Shown: positions 26,692 through 35,970 of the stretch, in pieces
How positions within the stretch are numbered: position 1 is the first letter of the stretch
Layout: the number at the start of each line of letters is the position of its first letter
Source: Pedobacter sp. PAMC26386
GTDB lineage: Bacteria > Bacteroidota > Bacteroidia > Sphingobacteriales > Sphingobacteriaceae
Length of the DNA: 64,000 bases
NCBI GenBank assembly: GCA_014302835.1
Contig: CP060294.1
Location: 992,001 to 1,056,000, forward strand
Direction: 5' to 3'
Translations under genes and position numbers: made by a program
The notes under the pieces: generated by a model
The model's database searches: none
What the model was told of the DNA's origin: nothing
What the model saw: the letters and a program-made list of their open reading frames with translations, nothing else

Positions 26692-28893
26692 ATGAATAAA
26701 AATTTACCTTTATTATCCTTTAAAAACCTGCTTATAGGCACGGTTTTACTCAGCACTCCGGCATTAGCACAGGAGAAAAAAGCTGATTCTGTGAAAACCA
26801 ATTCTCTCGATGAAGTGGTTGTAACCTCTTTAAGAACAGAGGTTAAAAGACGTAATGTGCCGCAAAGTATGACGGTAATTAGCAAGGCTGTAATAGATTT
26901 GACACCGACGCAGGAAGTGACCGACCTGCTAAAGAAAAATTCTTCAGTAAGTATTATTCAGTATCCAGGTTTATCATCTGGAATAGGTATACGTGGTTTC
27001 AGGCCTCAGGCAAGTGGTTTGAATCAACGTTCTTTATTATTAGTTGATGGCCGTCCGGCTGGTACAGCTAGCATTGCTACAATTAACCCTTCTGATATTG
27101 AAAGAATTGAAGTGCTTAAAGGCCCAGCTTCTGCGCTATATGGTTCTTCAGCTATGGGTGGAGTGGTGAATATCATCACTAAAAAATCTAGTGGTGATGT
27201 CCATGGAAATGTATATGCAGAATACGGATCTTACGAAACAACTAAACTGGGTGCTGCTGTTGGTGGAAATATCAGCAAAAAACTAGACTTTGATTTATCT
27301 TTCCTGAATTTTGACAGGGCTAAAAACATGAAGTTGGGTAATGGAAACTTATTTAGAAAGATGCTGGGTGCAAATACAGCATTATATAAGTATAAAGATA
27401 GTACAGTTGTGATGGACGATAAACGTTCTGATGGATTAAGACGTGATTATACGAAACTGAATTATAATTCTGGAAGCTTGAGATTGGGTTATCAGTTTAA
27501 TGCTAACTGGAGACTTGATGTAAGGGGAGAGCGTTTTGCGGCGAAAAATGTAGAAGCACCGAGCGATATCTTTATGGGAAATGCAAATCCAAGTACAAAA
27601 GATATTGAACGCCATAATGAAGAGGCAACACTTACGGGGAACATCGATCAGCATCATTTATCTTTAAAGGGATATACTTCGCAAGAGAACAACTTAAACT
27701 ATAGTTTAATTGCCGCCAATGGCCTTTTTACTCCATATGCATCGTTTAAAAACGCAGCAAGCTGGAAGGGCGTACAGGCAAAGGATGCTTATCAATTAGG
27801 TCAGCATACGCTGATTTTTGGTTTGGATTATAGTTATGCGTCTATTAGTTCAAAATCTTTTAATCAAAATGGATCAGAGGCGGCTCCTTACTCACCTAAT
27901 TACAGTCTTTCCTCTACAGCTGCTTATATCCAGGGGCAGTTAAACTTTCTGGATAATAAATTGGTGATTAATCCAGGAGTACGTTTGGATGTGATTACTT
28001 ATGATGTGAAGCAAACTCCATTGTTGACCACTTATACAGGGGGTAAAAAAACTAATCCGTTTTTTAGCCCAAGTTTAGCTGCTCAATATGCATTAAGTAA
28101 ATCTTTTACTATACATTCAACTACAGGGCGTGCCTTCGTTACACCAGATGCATATAATGTGGCGGGTTATTCTGAAAAGATTAATAAGTTTGGACAGGCA
28201 AGTGTTATCCAGGGAAACCCAGATTTGAAGAATGAAAGCAGTATTTCATGGGATGCTGGTTTAAGATTCAGTAAGCCCGAATGGGGATTGACAGCTGATT
28301 TCACGTATTACAATACTTATGTGAAAAATAGAATCACCACCAGAGTTACTGCACCATCTCCAGTTGAAACTACGCCAAGTGGTTTCCCAATTGCAAGTCG
28401 TACAGCTTACGTCAATGCAAATAAAGCAAATATTAACGGCTTTGAAGCCGAATTGGCCTGGGATTTCGGAACGCTGGCAGCGAAAGATTATTCTTTGAAA
28501 GTTTTTGCGAATGCGACCAAGTCATCTAAAGCAGAAGAGGTTAGTTTTGCTGCAGATGGTTCCAAAACTACTCAGGATATATATAATGTTCCAAATTTCA
28601 CTTCAAGTTATGGCTTTGAGTTTAATAACCTGAAAGGACTCGATTTAAGATTAACCGCTAGATATGTAGGGAAACGTAAGGATCTGGATTATAATTATTA
28701 CGGAAAAGGTGTAACTCCTGAGATTGTTTATCCTGACTTCATGGTAGCTGATTTTGGCGCAAGCTACACTTATAAGAAAAGACATACAGTTAGTTTTCTG
28801 ATGAATAATATTACGGATGAGAATTATTATGAGAAACGTGGTTTTAATCTTGCCGGGCGAAATTTTGCATTGAGATATAATATCAGTTTCTAA
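26692..28893 (+). CDS. TonB-dependent receptor, probable corrinoid receptor (BtuB-like)
   Basis: 733 residues. Signal peptide ends PALAQ near residue 27. TonB box/plug: SLDEVVVTSLRTEVKRRNVPQSMTVI, GIGIRGFRPQ, RSLLLVDGRPAGTASIATINPSDIERIEVLKGPASALYGSSAMGGVVNIITKK. Barrel ends GFNLAGRNFALRYNISF with terminal Phe. No carboxypeptidase-regulatory domain precedes the plug, unlike the receptor at 10501. It follows btuFCD by 42 nt and probably lies under the same riboswitch, so corrinoid is the likely cargo. Confidence 0.88.
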   Translation: MNKNLPLLSFKNLLIGTVLLSTPALAQEKKADSVKTNSLDEVVVTSLRTEVKRRNVPQSMTVISKAVIDLTPTQEVTDLLKKNSSVSIIQYPGLSSGIGIRGFRPQASGLNQRSLLLVDGRPAGTASIATINPSDIERIEVLKGPASALYGSSAMGGVVNIITKKSSGDVHGNVYAEYGSYETTKLGAAVGGNISKKLDFDLSFLNFDRAKNMKLGNGNLFRKMLGANTALYKYKDSTVVMDDKRSDGLRRDYTKLNYNSGSLRLGYQFNANWRLDVRGERFAAKNVEAPSDIFMGNANPSTKDIERHNEEATLTGNIDQHHLSLKGYTSQENNLNYSLIAANGLFTPYASFKNAASWKGVQAKDAYQLGQHTLIFGLDYSYASISSKSFNQNGSEAAPYSPNYSLSSTAAYIQGQLNFLDNKLVINPGVRLDVITYDVKQTPLLTTYTGGKKTNPFFSPSLAAQYALSKSFTIHSTTGRAFVTPDAYNVAGYSEKINKFGQASVIQGNPDLKNESSISWDAGLRFSKPEWGLTADFTYYNTYVKNRITTRVTAPSPVETTPSGFPIASRTAYVNANKANINGFEAELAWDFGTLAAKDYSLKVFANATKSSKAEEVSFAADGSKTTQDIYNVPNFTSSYGFEFNNLKGLDLRLTARYVGKRKDLDYNYYGKGVTPEIVYPDFMVADFGASYTYKKRHTVSFLMNNITDENYYEKRGFNLAGRNFALRYNISF

Positions 28894-28912
28894 AAACTGT
28901 TTGATTTTTTTG

Positions 28913-28952
28913 AAAGGGGATGGTAATGCTGACGCATATTATCCCCTTTTTT
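28913..28952 (+). terminator. Terminator after the TonB receptor
   Basis: AAAGGGGAT pairs with ATCCCCTTT followed by a T-run; it starts 20 nt after the receptor stop. Confidence 0.7.
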
Positions 28953-29108
28953 ATTCATCTGATTACGACTCTGAAAACAGTTGGTTATAAATCTTCAATT
29001 TCTTCAGTTGCTAATGCTGTAAACTGAATGATTTTGGCTGTATTGAGATTTTTTTAAATAGTCGCTATTTTAAATCTTTCACTACTTTAAATAAGGATCA
29101 TTCTCGAA

Positions 29109-29142
29109 AAAACCGCTTGAGCTATTTGGCCCAAGCGGTTTT
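29109..29142. terminator. Terminator hairpin beyond the GH31 gene
   Basis: AAAACCGCTTG pairs exactly with CAAGCGGTTTT around a 12-nt loop. It lies 22 nt past the stop of the minus-strand GH31 gene and can act on both strands. Confidence 0.75.
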
Positions 29143-29163
29143 AAAATTTTCTGATAGGATGAG

Positions 29164-32100
29164 TTATTTTAAGTACACGAGCTGGTTCGCGGAAGTGCTT
29201 AAACGTTGTGTCTTGATATGGACGATCCCTGTTTTATCATTCGGATCGAAATAATAACCAACCGAAGCTTTGTCAAAACTTTCTTTATTTGAATAGCCAT
29301 TAAGATTCTTCCCATTTAAAGATACTTTTTTAGGAGATTGTGTCTGGTGAATATCTACCAGATAAACTCTGCTCAGATTACGTCCTTTAAAATCACCTCT
29401 GGCAGCATTTATTTTAACACTTACCCCTGTAGTTGCATCAAGTTCTATTAATGTTTTTGCAAAAGCTCCATTTCGGTGTTCACGGGTTAAACCATCATCT
29501 TCATATAGATCAAAAGAAGATTTTTGGAAAGGATAGATATCCAATGTCAAACTGTCTGTTTTCTTTTCACCATCATAATTCATTAATGGGTACATTGGAA
29601 TAATTGCACCTTCTTTAACAAATAAAGGTAATTTCTCCAGTCCGGCTTCGTAATTGTTCACCCAGGTATTTCCAGGGTAAGTTTTGCCGCTCCAATAGTC
29701 TGACCAGTTACCTTTTGGCAGATAAATACTGTCTCTTTTACCCTCACTCTTATAAATAGGAGCGACTAATAAAGATGTACCATTCATAAATTGATATTGT
29801 GTTTTCTTATCCCATGTTACTTTGTCCTGTGGATATTCCAGAACCATCGCTCTGGAAGCCGGGACTCCGGTCTCATATGCTTCTTCACACAAAGTATACA
29901 TGTAAGGAGTCATTCTCATTTTTAGCTGTAAATATTTTCTATTAATGGAAGCAAAGGGTTCGCCGAAATTATAGGGTTGTTTATCTTTTTTAGACCAGCC
30001 GCTCATCACCATTAAAACAGGCGTAAAGCATTTCCATTGAAGATCTCTGACATAAGTTGAATCACTACCTCCAAAAATACCATCTACATCTCCGGTAGCT
30101 GCATTTTGTGCAGATAAACCAGAACCAATGATAGTTGGAATATGGAAACGAATATATTCCCAGTTTCCTTTCTGATCACCAGACCAAACCGTAGAATATC
30201 TTTGCGTACCTGCCCAGCCCATTACACTCCAGATAAAGCCACGAGCGTCACTATTGTTTTCTATACCCTCATAAGCAGCCTTACAGCCATCCAGTGCATA
30301 CTTATAGCCTGGACCTACCCAGGCAACATCCAGTTTAGCTAGCCTTGAACCAGCCTGCCCAACTTCCTTCGCGATTTTATCTACACCGTTTTCTGTCCAT
30401 AAACCAGTATAAAAACCCCGTTTATGCAATTCTGAAATTGTAGAGTCCAGTTTGGTGTAACCACATCCATATCCATCATTCGGCAAAATCCAGCCGCGCG
30501 GAAAATTATTTGCAACATATTTATCAGCGACTAGTTTAATTACGTCAGGAGTTGTTCCAGTACTTCCGGTTCCTTTATAATTTTTACTCTCATTTCCCTT
30601 GGACCCGCGGTTATAACAATTCGCATCTCCTAAACTCAATGCCCAGCGCGGCATCAAAAATGGGCGGCCGGTAATTTGCGTATACCCATTCAAAATTTGT
30701 TTTAAAGACGGACCGTAGAAATAGAAACAATCAAAGCGGTTCTCGTTATGTGTAAATTGCAGATTCTCTTTGAACGAGTACTTGCCCACATCAAAGGTGT
30801 TTCTGAAGGCACCGTAACCCGCTGTAGAAAGATAAAATGGAGCGGGATTCGCTCTTCCGCCGTCATCCCATCCATTACCTTTTTCAATCAGAATATCTTT
30901 ATCACGATGAGAGAAATAACCATTTTGCATCCCACAACCATAGAAATATTCATCTGCATGTCTTTTCATGCTTTGTTTGGTATGTGCACCAAAAGACAAA
31001 GGTTCTGATTCTTCCCAGATAGCTTTGCTATCAGTGAGGTCATATAGTGCAAAACGCAGTGGACTTTTATAAACCCTAACTATACAACTTGCACTTTTAA
31101 GCTGATAATAGGTTCCCTTATCCAAAGATGTCACTGCCGGATTCTTTACTGCATAACTGACTACAATATCATTAGCCGCAGGATTGGTGAATTCGCCATC
31201 AGGTGTCATCCATATCCTGAAAATATCATCACTATAAAAGATGACCTTAAAAGCAGACAGACCGGCCTTGATATTAAACTCATTTTTATCCGCTTTGAAA
31301 GCAGTCAGATTTCCCACTTTAGTTTCTTTAGCATTGATTTTTACCAACAGGTTATTATTCGATTCCTTTTCGTCTGCCTCATATTTTAGACGGAAATTTA
31401 GCGTATGCATTGGTCTGTCTGTCAGGTCAGTTGCTGGAAATTTGACGGTGATTTCTGTACCAGGGGCAATTCCTTTTTTACTGGCAGGAACGTCAACAGA
31501 GATTTCTCTTTTACCATCCAGTTTACAAAATACTTTAAATGCTGATCTGATTGTTTCAATTCCACTGTTTTTTACTGTTACCGCTAAAACATCAGTTTTG
31601 GTGAAAGTATTTTCTTCTTCATTATGTGATGTCAAACGTCCTATGGACAGGTCTTTTTGATAAGCTTCAGCTAGTTCGATATCATCAATCATCCAGTACC
31701 AGCTATAATAGCCTTTCCAATAGAAGCGGAGATATACTTTAGCCTGGTTAGCTGCTGTTTTGGTAATGTTAAGTTCTTGGTTAATAGGTGTAAACATATC
31801 TTTTGCAGCCGGTGCATTGTTCATGACATTATAGTCAGTCCATTTGATACCGTCGGTACTCACACCCACAAATAAACCAGCACCTGGGGCAGCAGCTTCA
31901 TTGTTGTATCTGAAGGTTTGCTGGAATCTTAAAATTACAGATGACTTCCCAGAGCAATCAATACTTTTCGTCTGCATCCAGGTATCAGGATGCCAGTTTT
32001 TCTTAATCCAGCGCGGCTGATCTTCGTCTACAAAATAGCCAGCTTGAAACTGAAGGTGATACCCGCGGCTTTTTGAAGCGATAGGAGGGGCTTGTTGCTG

Positions 32101-32304
32101 ATATTGGTAAGAACCTGGATAAGGTTGGTTTGTAACCAGCCACTCGATGTTTTGTGTGCTTTGATCTACATTCTTCCAGCCTTCTGGTAATTTGCCTGTT
32201 TTAAAATTTTCTGACCAGAATATTTTAGGATCAGTTGCAGGTTTCTGTCCGAAAGATTTGCCCATAAATAAAGTGGTCAGGGCACATAAAATTAGTCTTT
32301 TCAT
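29164..32304 (-). CDS. Large exported GH31 enzyme with N-terminal MAM-like and CARDB-like domains
   Basis: 1046 residues. Signal peptide 1-19 (LCALTTLFMGKSFGQ). Residues about 28-215 are a jelly-roll/MAM-like 'choice-of-anchor' domain (FWSENFKTGKLPEGWKNVD; YWMIDDIELAEAY). Residues 220-330 are a CARDB-like Ig domain. From about 335 comes GH31: an N-terminal beta-sandwich, then the barrel with RGWILPNDGYGCGY, KLDVAWVGPGYKYAL carrying the probable nucleophile Asp, and WSGDQKGNWEYIRFHIPTIIGSGLS carrying the acid/base Asp. The DVAWVG form resembles the alpha-glucan-transferring branch (isomaltosyltransferases, cycloalternan-forming enzymes) rather than WxDMNEP alpha-glucosidases. The exact alpha-glucan reaction is not readable. 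Confidence 0.88.
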   Translation of the reverse strand: MKRLILCALTTLFMGKSFGQKPATDPKIFWSENFKTGKLPEGWKNVDQSTQNIEWLVTNQPYPGSYQYQQQAPPIASKSRGYHLQFQAGYFVDEDQPRWIKKNWHPDTWMQTKSIDCSGKSSVILRFQQTFRYNNEAAAPGAGLFVGVSTDGIKWTDYNVMNNAPAAKDMFTPINQELNITKTAANQAKVYLRFYWKGYYSWYWMIDDIELAEAYQKDLSIGRLTSHNEEENTFTKTDVLAVTVKNSGIETIRSAFKVFCKLDGKREISVDVPASKKGIAPGTEITVKFPATDLTDRPMHTLNFRLKYEADEKESNNNLLVKINAKETKVGNLTAFKADKNEFNIKAGLSAFKVIFYSDDIFRIWMTPDGEFTNPAANDIVVSYAVKNPAVTSLDKGTYYQLKSASCIVRVYKSPLRFALYDLTDSKAIWEESEPLSFGAHTKQSMKRHADEYFYGCGMQNGYFSHRDKDILIEKGNGWDDGGRANPAPFYLSTAGYGAFRNTFDVGKYSFKENLQFTHNENRFDCFYFYGPSLKQILNGYTQITGRPFLMPRWALSLGDANCYNRGSKGNESKNYKGTGSTGTTPDVIKLVADKYVANNFPRGWILPNDGYGCGYTKLDSTISELHKRGFYTGLWTENGVDKIAKEVGQAGSRLAKLDVAWVGPGYKYALDGCKAAYEGIENNSDARGFIWSVMGWAGTQRYSTVWSGDQKGNWEYIRFHIPTIIGSGLSAQNAATGDVDGIFGGSDSTYVRDLQWKCFTPVLMVMSGWSKKDKQPYNFGEPFASINRKYLQLKMRMTPYMYTLCEEAYETGVPASRAMVLEYPQDKVTWDKKTQYQFMNGTSLLVAPIYKSEGKRDSIYLPKGNWSDYWSGKTYPGNTWVNNYEAGLEKLPLFVKEGAIIPMYPLMNYDGEKKTDSLTLDIYPFQKSSFDLYEDDGLTREHRNGAFAKTLIELDATTGVSVKINAARGDFKGRNLSRVYLVDIHQTQSPKKVSLNGKNLNGYSNKESFDKASVGYYFDPNDKTGIVHIKTQRLSTSANQLVYLK

Positions 32305-32373
32305 TTGTGGTTATAGTGTTCAGAGTTGTGTGATACAATTCAAACTTAAACAATTGAACAGCTAGATTGCCGC

Positions 32374-32385
32374 GCAAACGTTTGC
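32374..32385. promoter_or_regulatory. Perfect palindrome GCAAACGTTTGC (LacI-type operator)
   Basis: A 12-bp perfect palindrome with central CG, the form bound by LacI/GalR-family repressors. It is 70 nt before the start of the GH31 gene and 107 nt before the adenosyltransferase gene. Sugar control of the GH31 gene is the simplest reading. No lacI gene is in the window. Confidence 0.55.
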
Positions 32386-32491
32386 TCAATTTACAACGGA
32401 GCATAACTTAGGACCCGTTTAAGGCGATAAGGATGATTTATACATCTTGTTTAGTTTTTATTTGCTAAAATTGTGCTGTTGATACGATAAT

Positions 32492-33085
32492 ATGAAGATA
32501 TATACTAAAAAAGGAGATAAAGGAACCACAGGTCTTTTTGGTGGAAAACGTGTAGATAAGGATGACGTGCGGGTAGAATGCGTTGGTACTCTGGACGAAG
32601 TGAATTCTACTATAGGAATGCTAAGAGTGAAACTAGGGAATACACATGAATGGCAAAGTAAGCTGCATAAAATTCAGAAGGATCTGATGGACATGATGTC
32701 ACATCTTGCCCGCCCGTCTGATGCCAATAAAATTAACACGAACCCAATGCCCGTTGACGGGCCTGTGTTTTGTGAAACCTGGATTGATGAGCTTGAAAGC
32801 GCGATGACACATCCCTCTGATTATTTTATCCTGCCTGGTGGAAATGAGATTTCAGCTCTTTGCCATATGGTACGGACTCAAATGCGAAGAGGAGAGCGCA
32901 GATTAGTCAGTTTAATTAAAACAGACGAAGTCGATGAAACAATTCCCGCCTATATCAATCGTTTGTCTGATTTGTTTTTCACTCTTTCCAGGGCAGAAAT
33001 GGATAAAGCAGGTGTGGCGGAAGAGAAATGGCAGTTATTTCTTTACAAAAAATTCAAGAACGCTGATCCAGCTGTAAAACCTTAA
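32492..33085 (+). CDS. Cob(I)alamin adenosyltransferase, PduO type
   Basis: 197 residues. It transfers adenosyl from ATP to cob(I)alamin. KIYTKKGDKGTTGLFGGKRVDKDDVRVECVGTLDEVNSTIG holds the ATP-binding N-terminus. The C-terminal block MRRGERRLVSL plus YINRLSDLFFTLSR (RxxCRRAER- and NRLSD-type motifs) is diagnostic of the PduO fold. It opens the second cobalamin operon, and cobU begins 3 nt after its stop. The standard 'RRaER' core reads RRGER here, within family variation. Confidence 0.94.
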   Translation: MKIYTKKGDKGTTGLFGGKRVDKDDVRVECVGTLDEVNSTIGMLRVKLGNTHEWQSKLHKIQKDLMDMMSHLARPSDANKINTNPMPVDGPVFCETWIDELESAMTHPSDYFILPGGNEISALCHMVRTQMRRGERRLVSLIKTDEVDETIPAYINRLSDLFFTLSRAEMDKAGVAEEKWQLFLYKKFKNADPAVKP

Positions 33086-33088
33086 TTT

Positions 33089-33595
33089 ATGTTGATTTTT
33101 GTAACTGGAGGGGTAAGGAGTGGTAAAAGTGGTTATGCACAAAAACGGATGAAGGAAATTTGTAGCGACCCGGTTTATATAGCTACTGCTAAGATATGGG
33201 ATGAGGACTTTCAGGAGCGTGTAAAGCGGCATCAGGATGATCGGGGCCCGGAATGGACAAATTATGAGGCCTACCGTGATTTGCATCTTTTACCCTTACA
33301 AGGACGTTATGTGGTTATTGATTGTGTAACGTTATGGTTAACTAATTTCTTTATGGATAGAGGTAATGATATTGAATTGTCGTTAGCAGACTTTAAAAAA
33401 GAAATTGATCAGCTGATGGAAGTAACTGGTACTTTCATTATTATCTCGAACGAATTAGGAATGGGAATGCATGCTGATACGGAGGTAGGGCGTAAATTTG
33501 CTGACTTGCAAGGGTGGGCGAACCAATATGTAGCTGCCAAAGCAGATGAAGCCGTGTTTATGGTGTCCGGGCTTCCGCTGTATTTGAAGAAATAA
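33089..33595 (+). CDS. cobU: Adenosylcobinamide kinase / guanylyltransferase
   Basis: 168 residues. P-loop FVTGGVRSGKSGYAQ at residues 4-18, YIATAKIWDEDFQERVKRHQDDRGPEW (with the guanylylated His in RHQ) and the ending FMVSGLPLYLK match CobU. It phosphorylates adenosylcobinamide and then adds GMP to give adenosylcobinamide-GDP, which allows corrinoid salvage. Next in the operon after the adenosyltransferase, with 64 nt before cobT. Confidence 0.95.
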   Translation: MLIFVTGGVRSGKSGYAQKRMKEICSDPVYIATAKIWDEDFQERVKRHQDDRGPEWTNYEAYRDLHLLPLQGRYVVIDCVTLWLTNFFMDRGNDIELSLADFKKEIDQLMEVTGTFIIISNELGMGMHADTEVGRKFADLQGWANQYVAAKADEAVFMVSGLPLYLKK

Positions 33596-33659
33596 TTGAA
33601 ATCCATTTGCTAAGGCTGATTACCTCGACCTGCTAAAGGTTAAAATTGATAAAATAGAT

Positions 33660-34664
33660 ATGATCACTGAAGATTTACAAATATTAATAGATAATAAGAC
33701 TAAGCCTCCGGGGTCTTTAGGAATGCTGGAAACTCTGGCTTTACAGATCGGAGAGATACTTGGAACTACAAAGCCGCAATTGATCAATCCTCATCTGGTT
33801 GTCTTTGCTGCAGATCATGGAATCGCTAAAGAGGGAGTAAGCGCTTTTCCGAAGGAAGTAACCCGGCAAATGGTCTTGAATTTTTTGAACGGTGGTGCTG
33901 CAATTAATGTTTTTTGCAGACAGCATGATATTCATCTTCAAGTGGTAGATGCTGGTGTGAATTACGACTTTGAGAGTCATTTGCCTTTAGGCAAAGGGAA
34001 AATAGCCAAAGGAACTGCTTCATTTTTACATGGCCCGGCAATGACAGCTTCTGAGGCGGAGCTTTGCCTGTTAAAAGGAGAAACTGTAGTAACAGAAATT
34101 GCCTTGAAGGGATGTAATGTAATCGGTTTTGGAGAGATGGGAATTGGAAATACCTCTAGTGCTGCTGTATTGATGAGTTTGCTTTGCGATTTGCCAATTT
34201 CAGATTGTATCGGCAGAGGTACTGGTCTGAATGACGAGCAATTACTAAAGAAACAGAACATTTTGGAACAAGCGATTACTAATTATAAAGGGAGCAAAGA
34301 TGTAGCTGAATTAATGGCGTATTTTGGTGGATTTGAATTGTTGGAGATGACTGGAGCCATGCTAGCTGCTGGAAAACGAAATATGGTCGTTATGGTGGAT
34401 GGATTCATCGCTACAGCGGCTTATCTTTGTGCTTATCGCATGGATAAAAATATAAGAAATAAAGTTATTTTTTGTCATGAGTCTGAAGAGAAAGGACATC
34501 GGCTATTGCTTGCCCATTTGCAGGCAAAACCATTGTTGGGTCTTCATCTTCGTTTAGGAGAAGGTACTGGTTGTGCTTTGGCTTACCCACTGTTGAAAAG
34601 TGCGGTGAATTTTTTGAACGAAATGGCAAGTTTTCAGAGTGCGGGAATAGCTAACAAATCCTGA
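33660..34664 (+). CDS. cobT: Nicotinate-nucleotide:dimethylbenzimidazole phosphoribosyltransferase
   Basis: 334 residues. TKPPGSLGMLETLALQIG, VVFAADHGIAKEGVSAFPKEVTRQMVLNFLNGGAAINVF, GEMGIGNTSSAAVL and the C-terminal LHLRLGEGTGCALAYPLL, which holds the catalytic Glu, are characteristic. It activates the lower-ligand base as alpha-ribazole phosphate. Its TGA overlaps the ATG of cobS by one base. Confidence 0.96.
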   Translation: MITEDLQILIDNKTKPPGSLGMLETLALQIGEILGTTKPQLINPHLVVFAADHGIAKEGVSAFPKEVTRQMVLNFLNGGAAINVFCRQHDIHLQVVDAGVNYDFESHLPLGKGKIAKGTASFLHGPAMTASEAELCLLKGETVVTEIALKGCNVIGFGEMGIGNTSSAAVLMSLLCDLPISDCIGRGTGLNDEQLLKKQNILEQAITNYKGSKDVAELMAYFGGFELLEMTGAMLAAGKRNMVVMVDGFIATAAYLCAYRMDKNIRNKVIFCHESEEKGHRLLLAHLQAKPLLGLHLRLGEGTGCALAYPLLKSAVNFLNEMASFQSAGIANKS

Positions 34665-35461
34665 TGAAGAAAGAATTGAGACTTTTTTTTACTGCACTAT
34701 CATTCTATTCCAGGTTACCTGGGCCTGTTAATTTACATCAGAATAATGCGCATAATTTGCCGGATTCTATTCGGTATTTACCTGTAGTAGGCTGGATTAT
34801 TGGCTTCGTTACTGCGGGCGTTTTTATTGGAGCTACTTATTTATTTGGTGAAGCAATTGCAATTTTGTTAGTCATGGTGGCCTCTGTATTGCTAACGGGT
34901 GCTTTTCACGAAGATGGTTTCGCTGATGTATGTGATGGTTTTGGAGGTGGATGGGCAAAGGAAAAGATTTTGAACATTATGAAAGATAGCAGACTGGGCA
35001 CTTATGGTGTGGTTGGACTTATTTTGCTGATGGGACTTAAGTTTGCTGCGCTTCTCCAGTTGTTTACCGAAACATTCATTGATGCAAATATGATAACTGT
35101 TATCGGACTATTTATTGTCGCCCATGCACTAAGCAGATTCGCAGCAATAACTATTGTTTTTAACCATAGCTATGCCCGTATTGAAGAAAGTAAGGCCAGC
35201 GGAGCAGTAGAGAAAGGAAAGCCGGTAAATCTTATCCTTGCTGGTATTTTTACTTTGATTCCACTGATTGCTTTAACTGTTTATCTTGCACAACCTGCTT
35301 TGCTATTGATTATCGTGCCTGTTTTACTTTTTAGCTTATACCTGGGTGCGTATTTTAAGAAATGGATTGGTGGTTATACCGGTGACTGTCTCGGGGCTGT
35401 ACAGCAGCTGACTGAAGTAATAGTTTATCTGTCTTATATTTTGATATGGAAATTTACCTGA
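34664..35461 (+). CDS. cobS: Adenosylcobinamide-GDP ribazoletransferase (cobalamin synthase)
   Basis: 265 residues, membrane protein with about six hydrophobic segments. FYSRLPGPVN near the start, GAFHEDGFADVCDGFGGGW (the Asp-rich metal site), MKDSRLGTYGVVGLILLMGLKF and GYTGDCLGAVQQLTEV are the CobS landmarks. It joins the activated corrinoid to alpha-ribazole phosphate. Overlaps cobT by 1 nt and cobC by 16 nt. Confidence 0.95.
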   Translation: MKKELRLFFTALSFYSRLPGPVNLHQNNAHNLPDSIRYLPVVGWIIGFVTAGVFIGATYLFGEAIAILLVMVASVLLTGAFHEDGFADVCDGFGGGWAKEKILNIMKDSRLGTYGVVGLILLMGLKFAALLQLFTETFIDANMITVIGLFIVAHALSRFAAITIVFNHSYARIEESKASGAVEKGKPVNLILAGIFTLIPLIALTVYLAQPALLLIIVPVLLFSLYLGAYFKKWIGGYTGDCLGAVQQLTEVIVYLSYILIWKFT

Positions 35462-35970
35462 TCAGGCATACTACTCCTCTGATTGCAAAAGGACTGATTT
35501 ATGGTCGGATGGATGTTCCGCTGGCCAATAGTTTTACAGAAGAAAAAGACAGTATTCTAAAACAAATTCCTAATGAGCTAGATGCTGTATATTCTAGTCC
35601 TTCATTCAGGTGCAAAGTACTCGCTGCTGAAATTTCTCCTGCTTATCAGCAAAATAAAGCTTTACATGAACTGAATTTTGGTGATTGGGAAGGAGATACC
35701 TGGGATAAGGTAGACAGAGATGAATGTGAGATCTGGATGAACGATTTTGTAAACCAGGCACCGCCTAATGGGGAAACAATGCTTGAAATGCAGCAAAGAG
35801 TAATGTCATTTCTGGATGAAATTCTGGCACAATCTTATCAAAATGCGGCAATTATAACACATGGCGGTGTAATCCGGATAATCCTGGCGCATTATAGGGG
35901 AATAGCATTGAAAGATTCGTTTATGTTGAAGATAGAGATGGGAGAAGTTTTTAAACTTTCCATTCCTTAA
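35446..35970 (+). CDS. cobC: Alpha-ribazole phosphatase (histidine phosphatase family)
   Basis: 174 residues. YLIRHTTPLIAKGLIYGRMDVPL has the catalytic RH; SSPSFRC, LNFGDWEGDTWD and the second catalytic His in IITHGGVIRIIL follow. The HTTP instead of HGE after the RH is the usual CobC form. It removes the 5'-phosphate from the nucleotide loop. Last gene of the operon, converging with the MOSC gene (20-nt overlap). Confidence 0.93.
   Translation: MEIYLIRHTTPLIAKGLIYGRMDVPLANSFTEEKDSILKQIPNELDAVYSSPSFRCKVLAAEISPAYQQNKALHELNFGDWEGDTWDKVDRDECEIWMNDFVNQAPPNGETMLEMQQRVMSFLDEILAQSYQNAAIITHGGVIRIILAHYRGIALKDSFMLKIEMGEVFKLSIP

Noticed and set aside
29164..32304. Ordinary alpha-glucosidase call for GH31
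   Set aside because: The WxDMNEP nucleophile motif is not present; KLDVAWVG is there instead.
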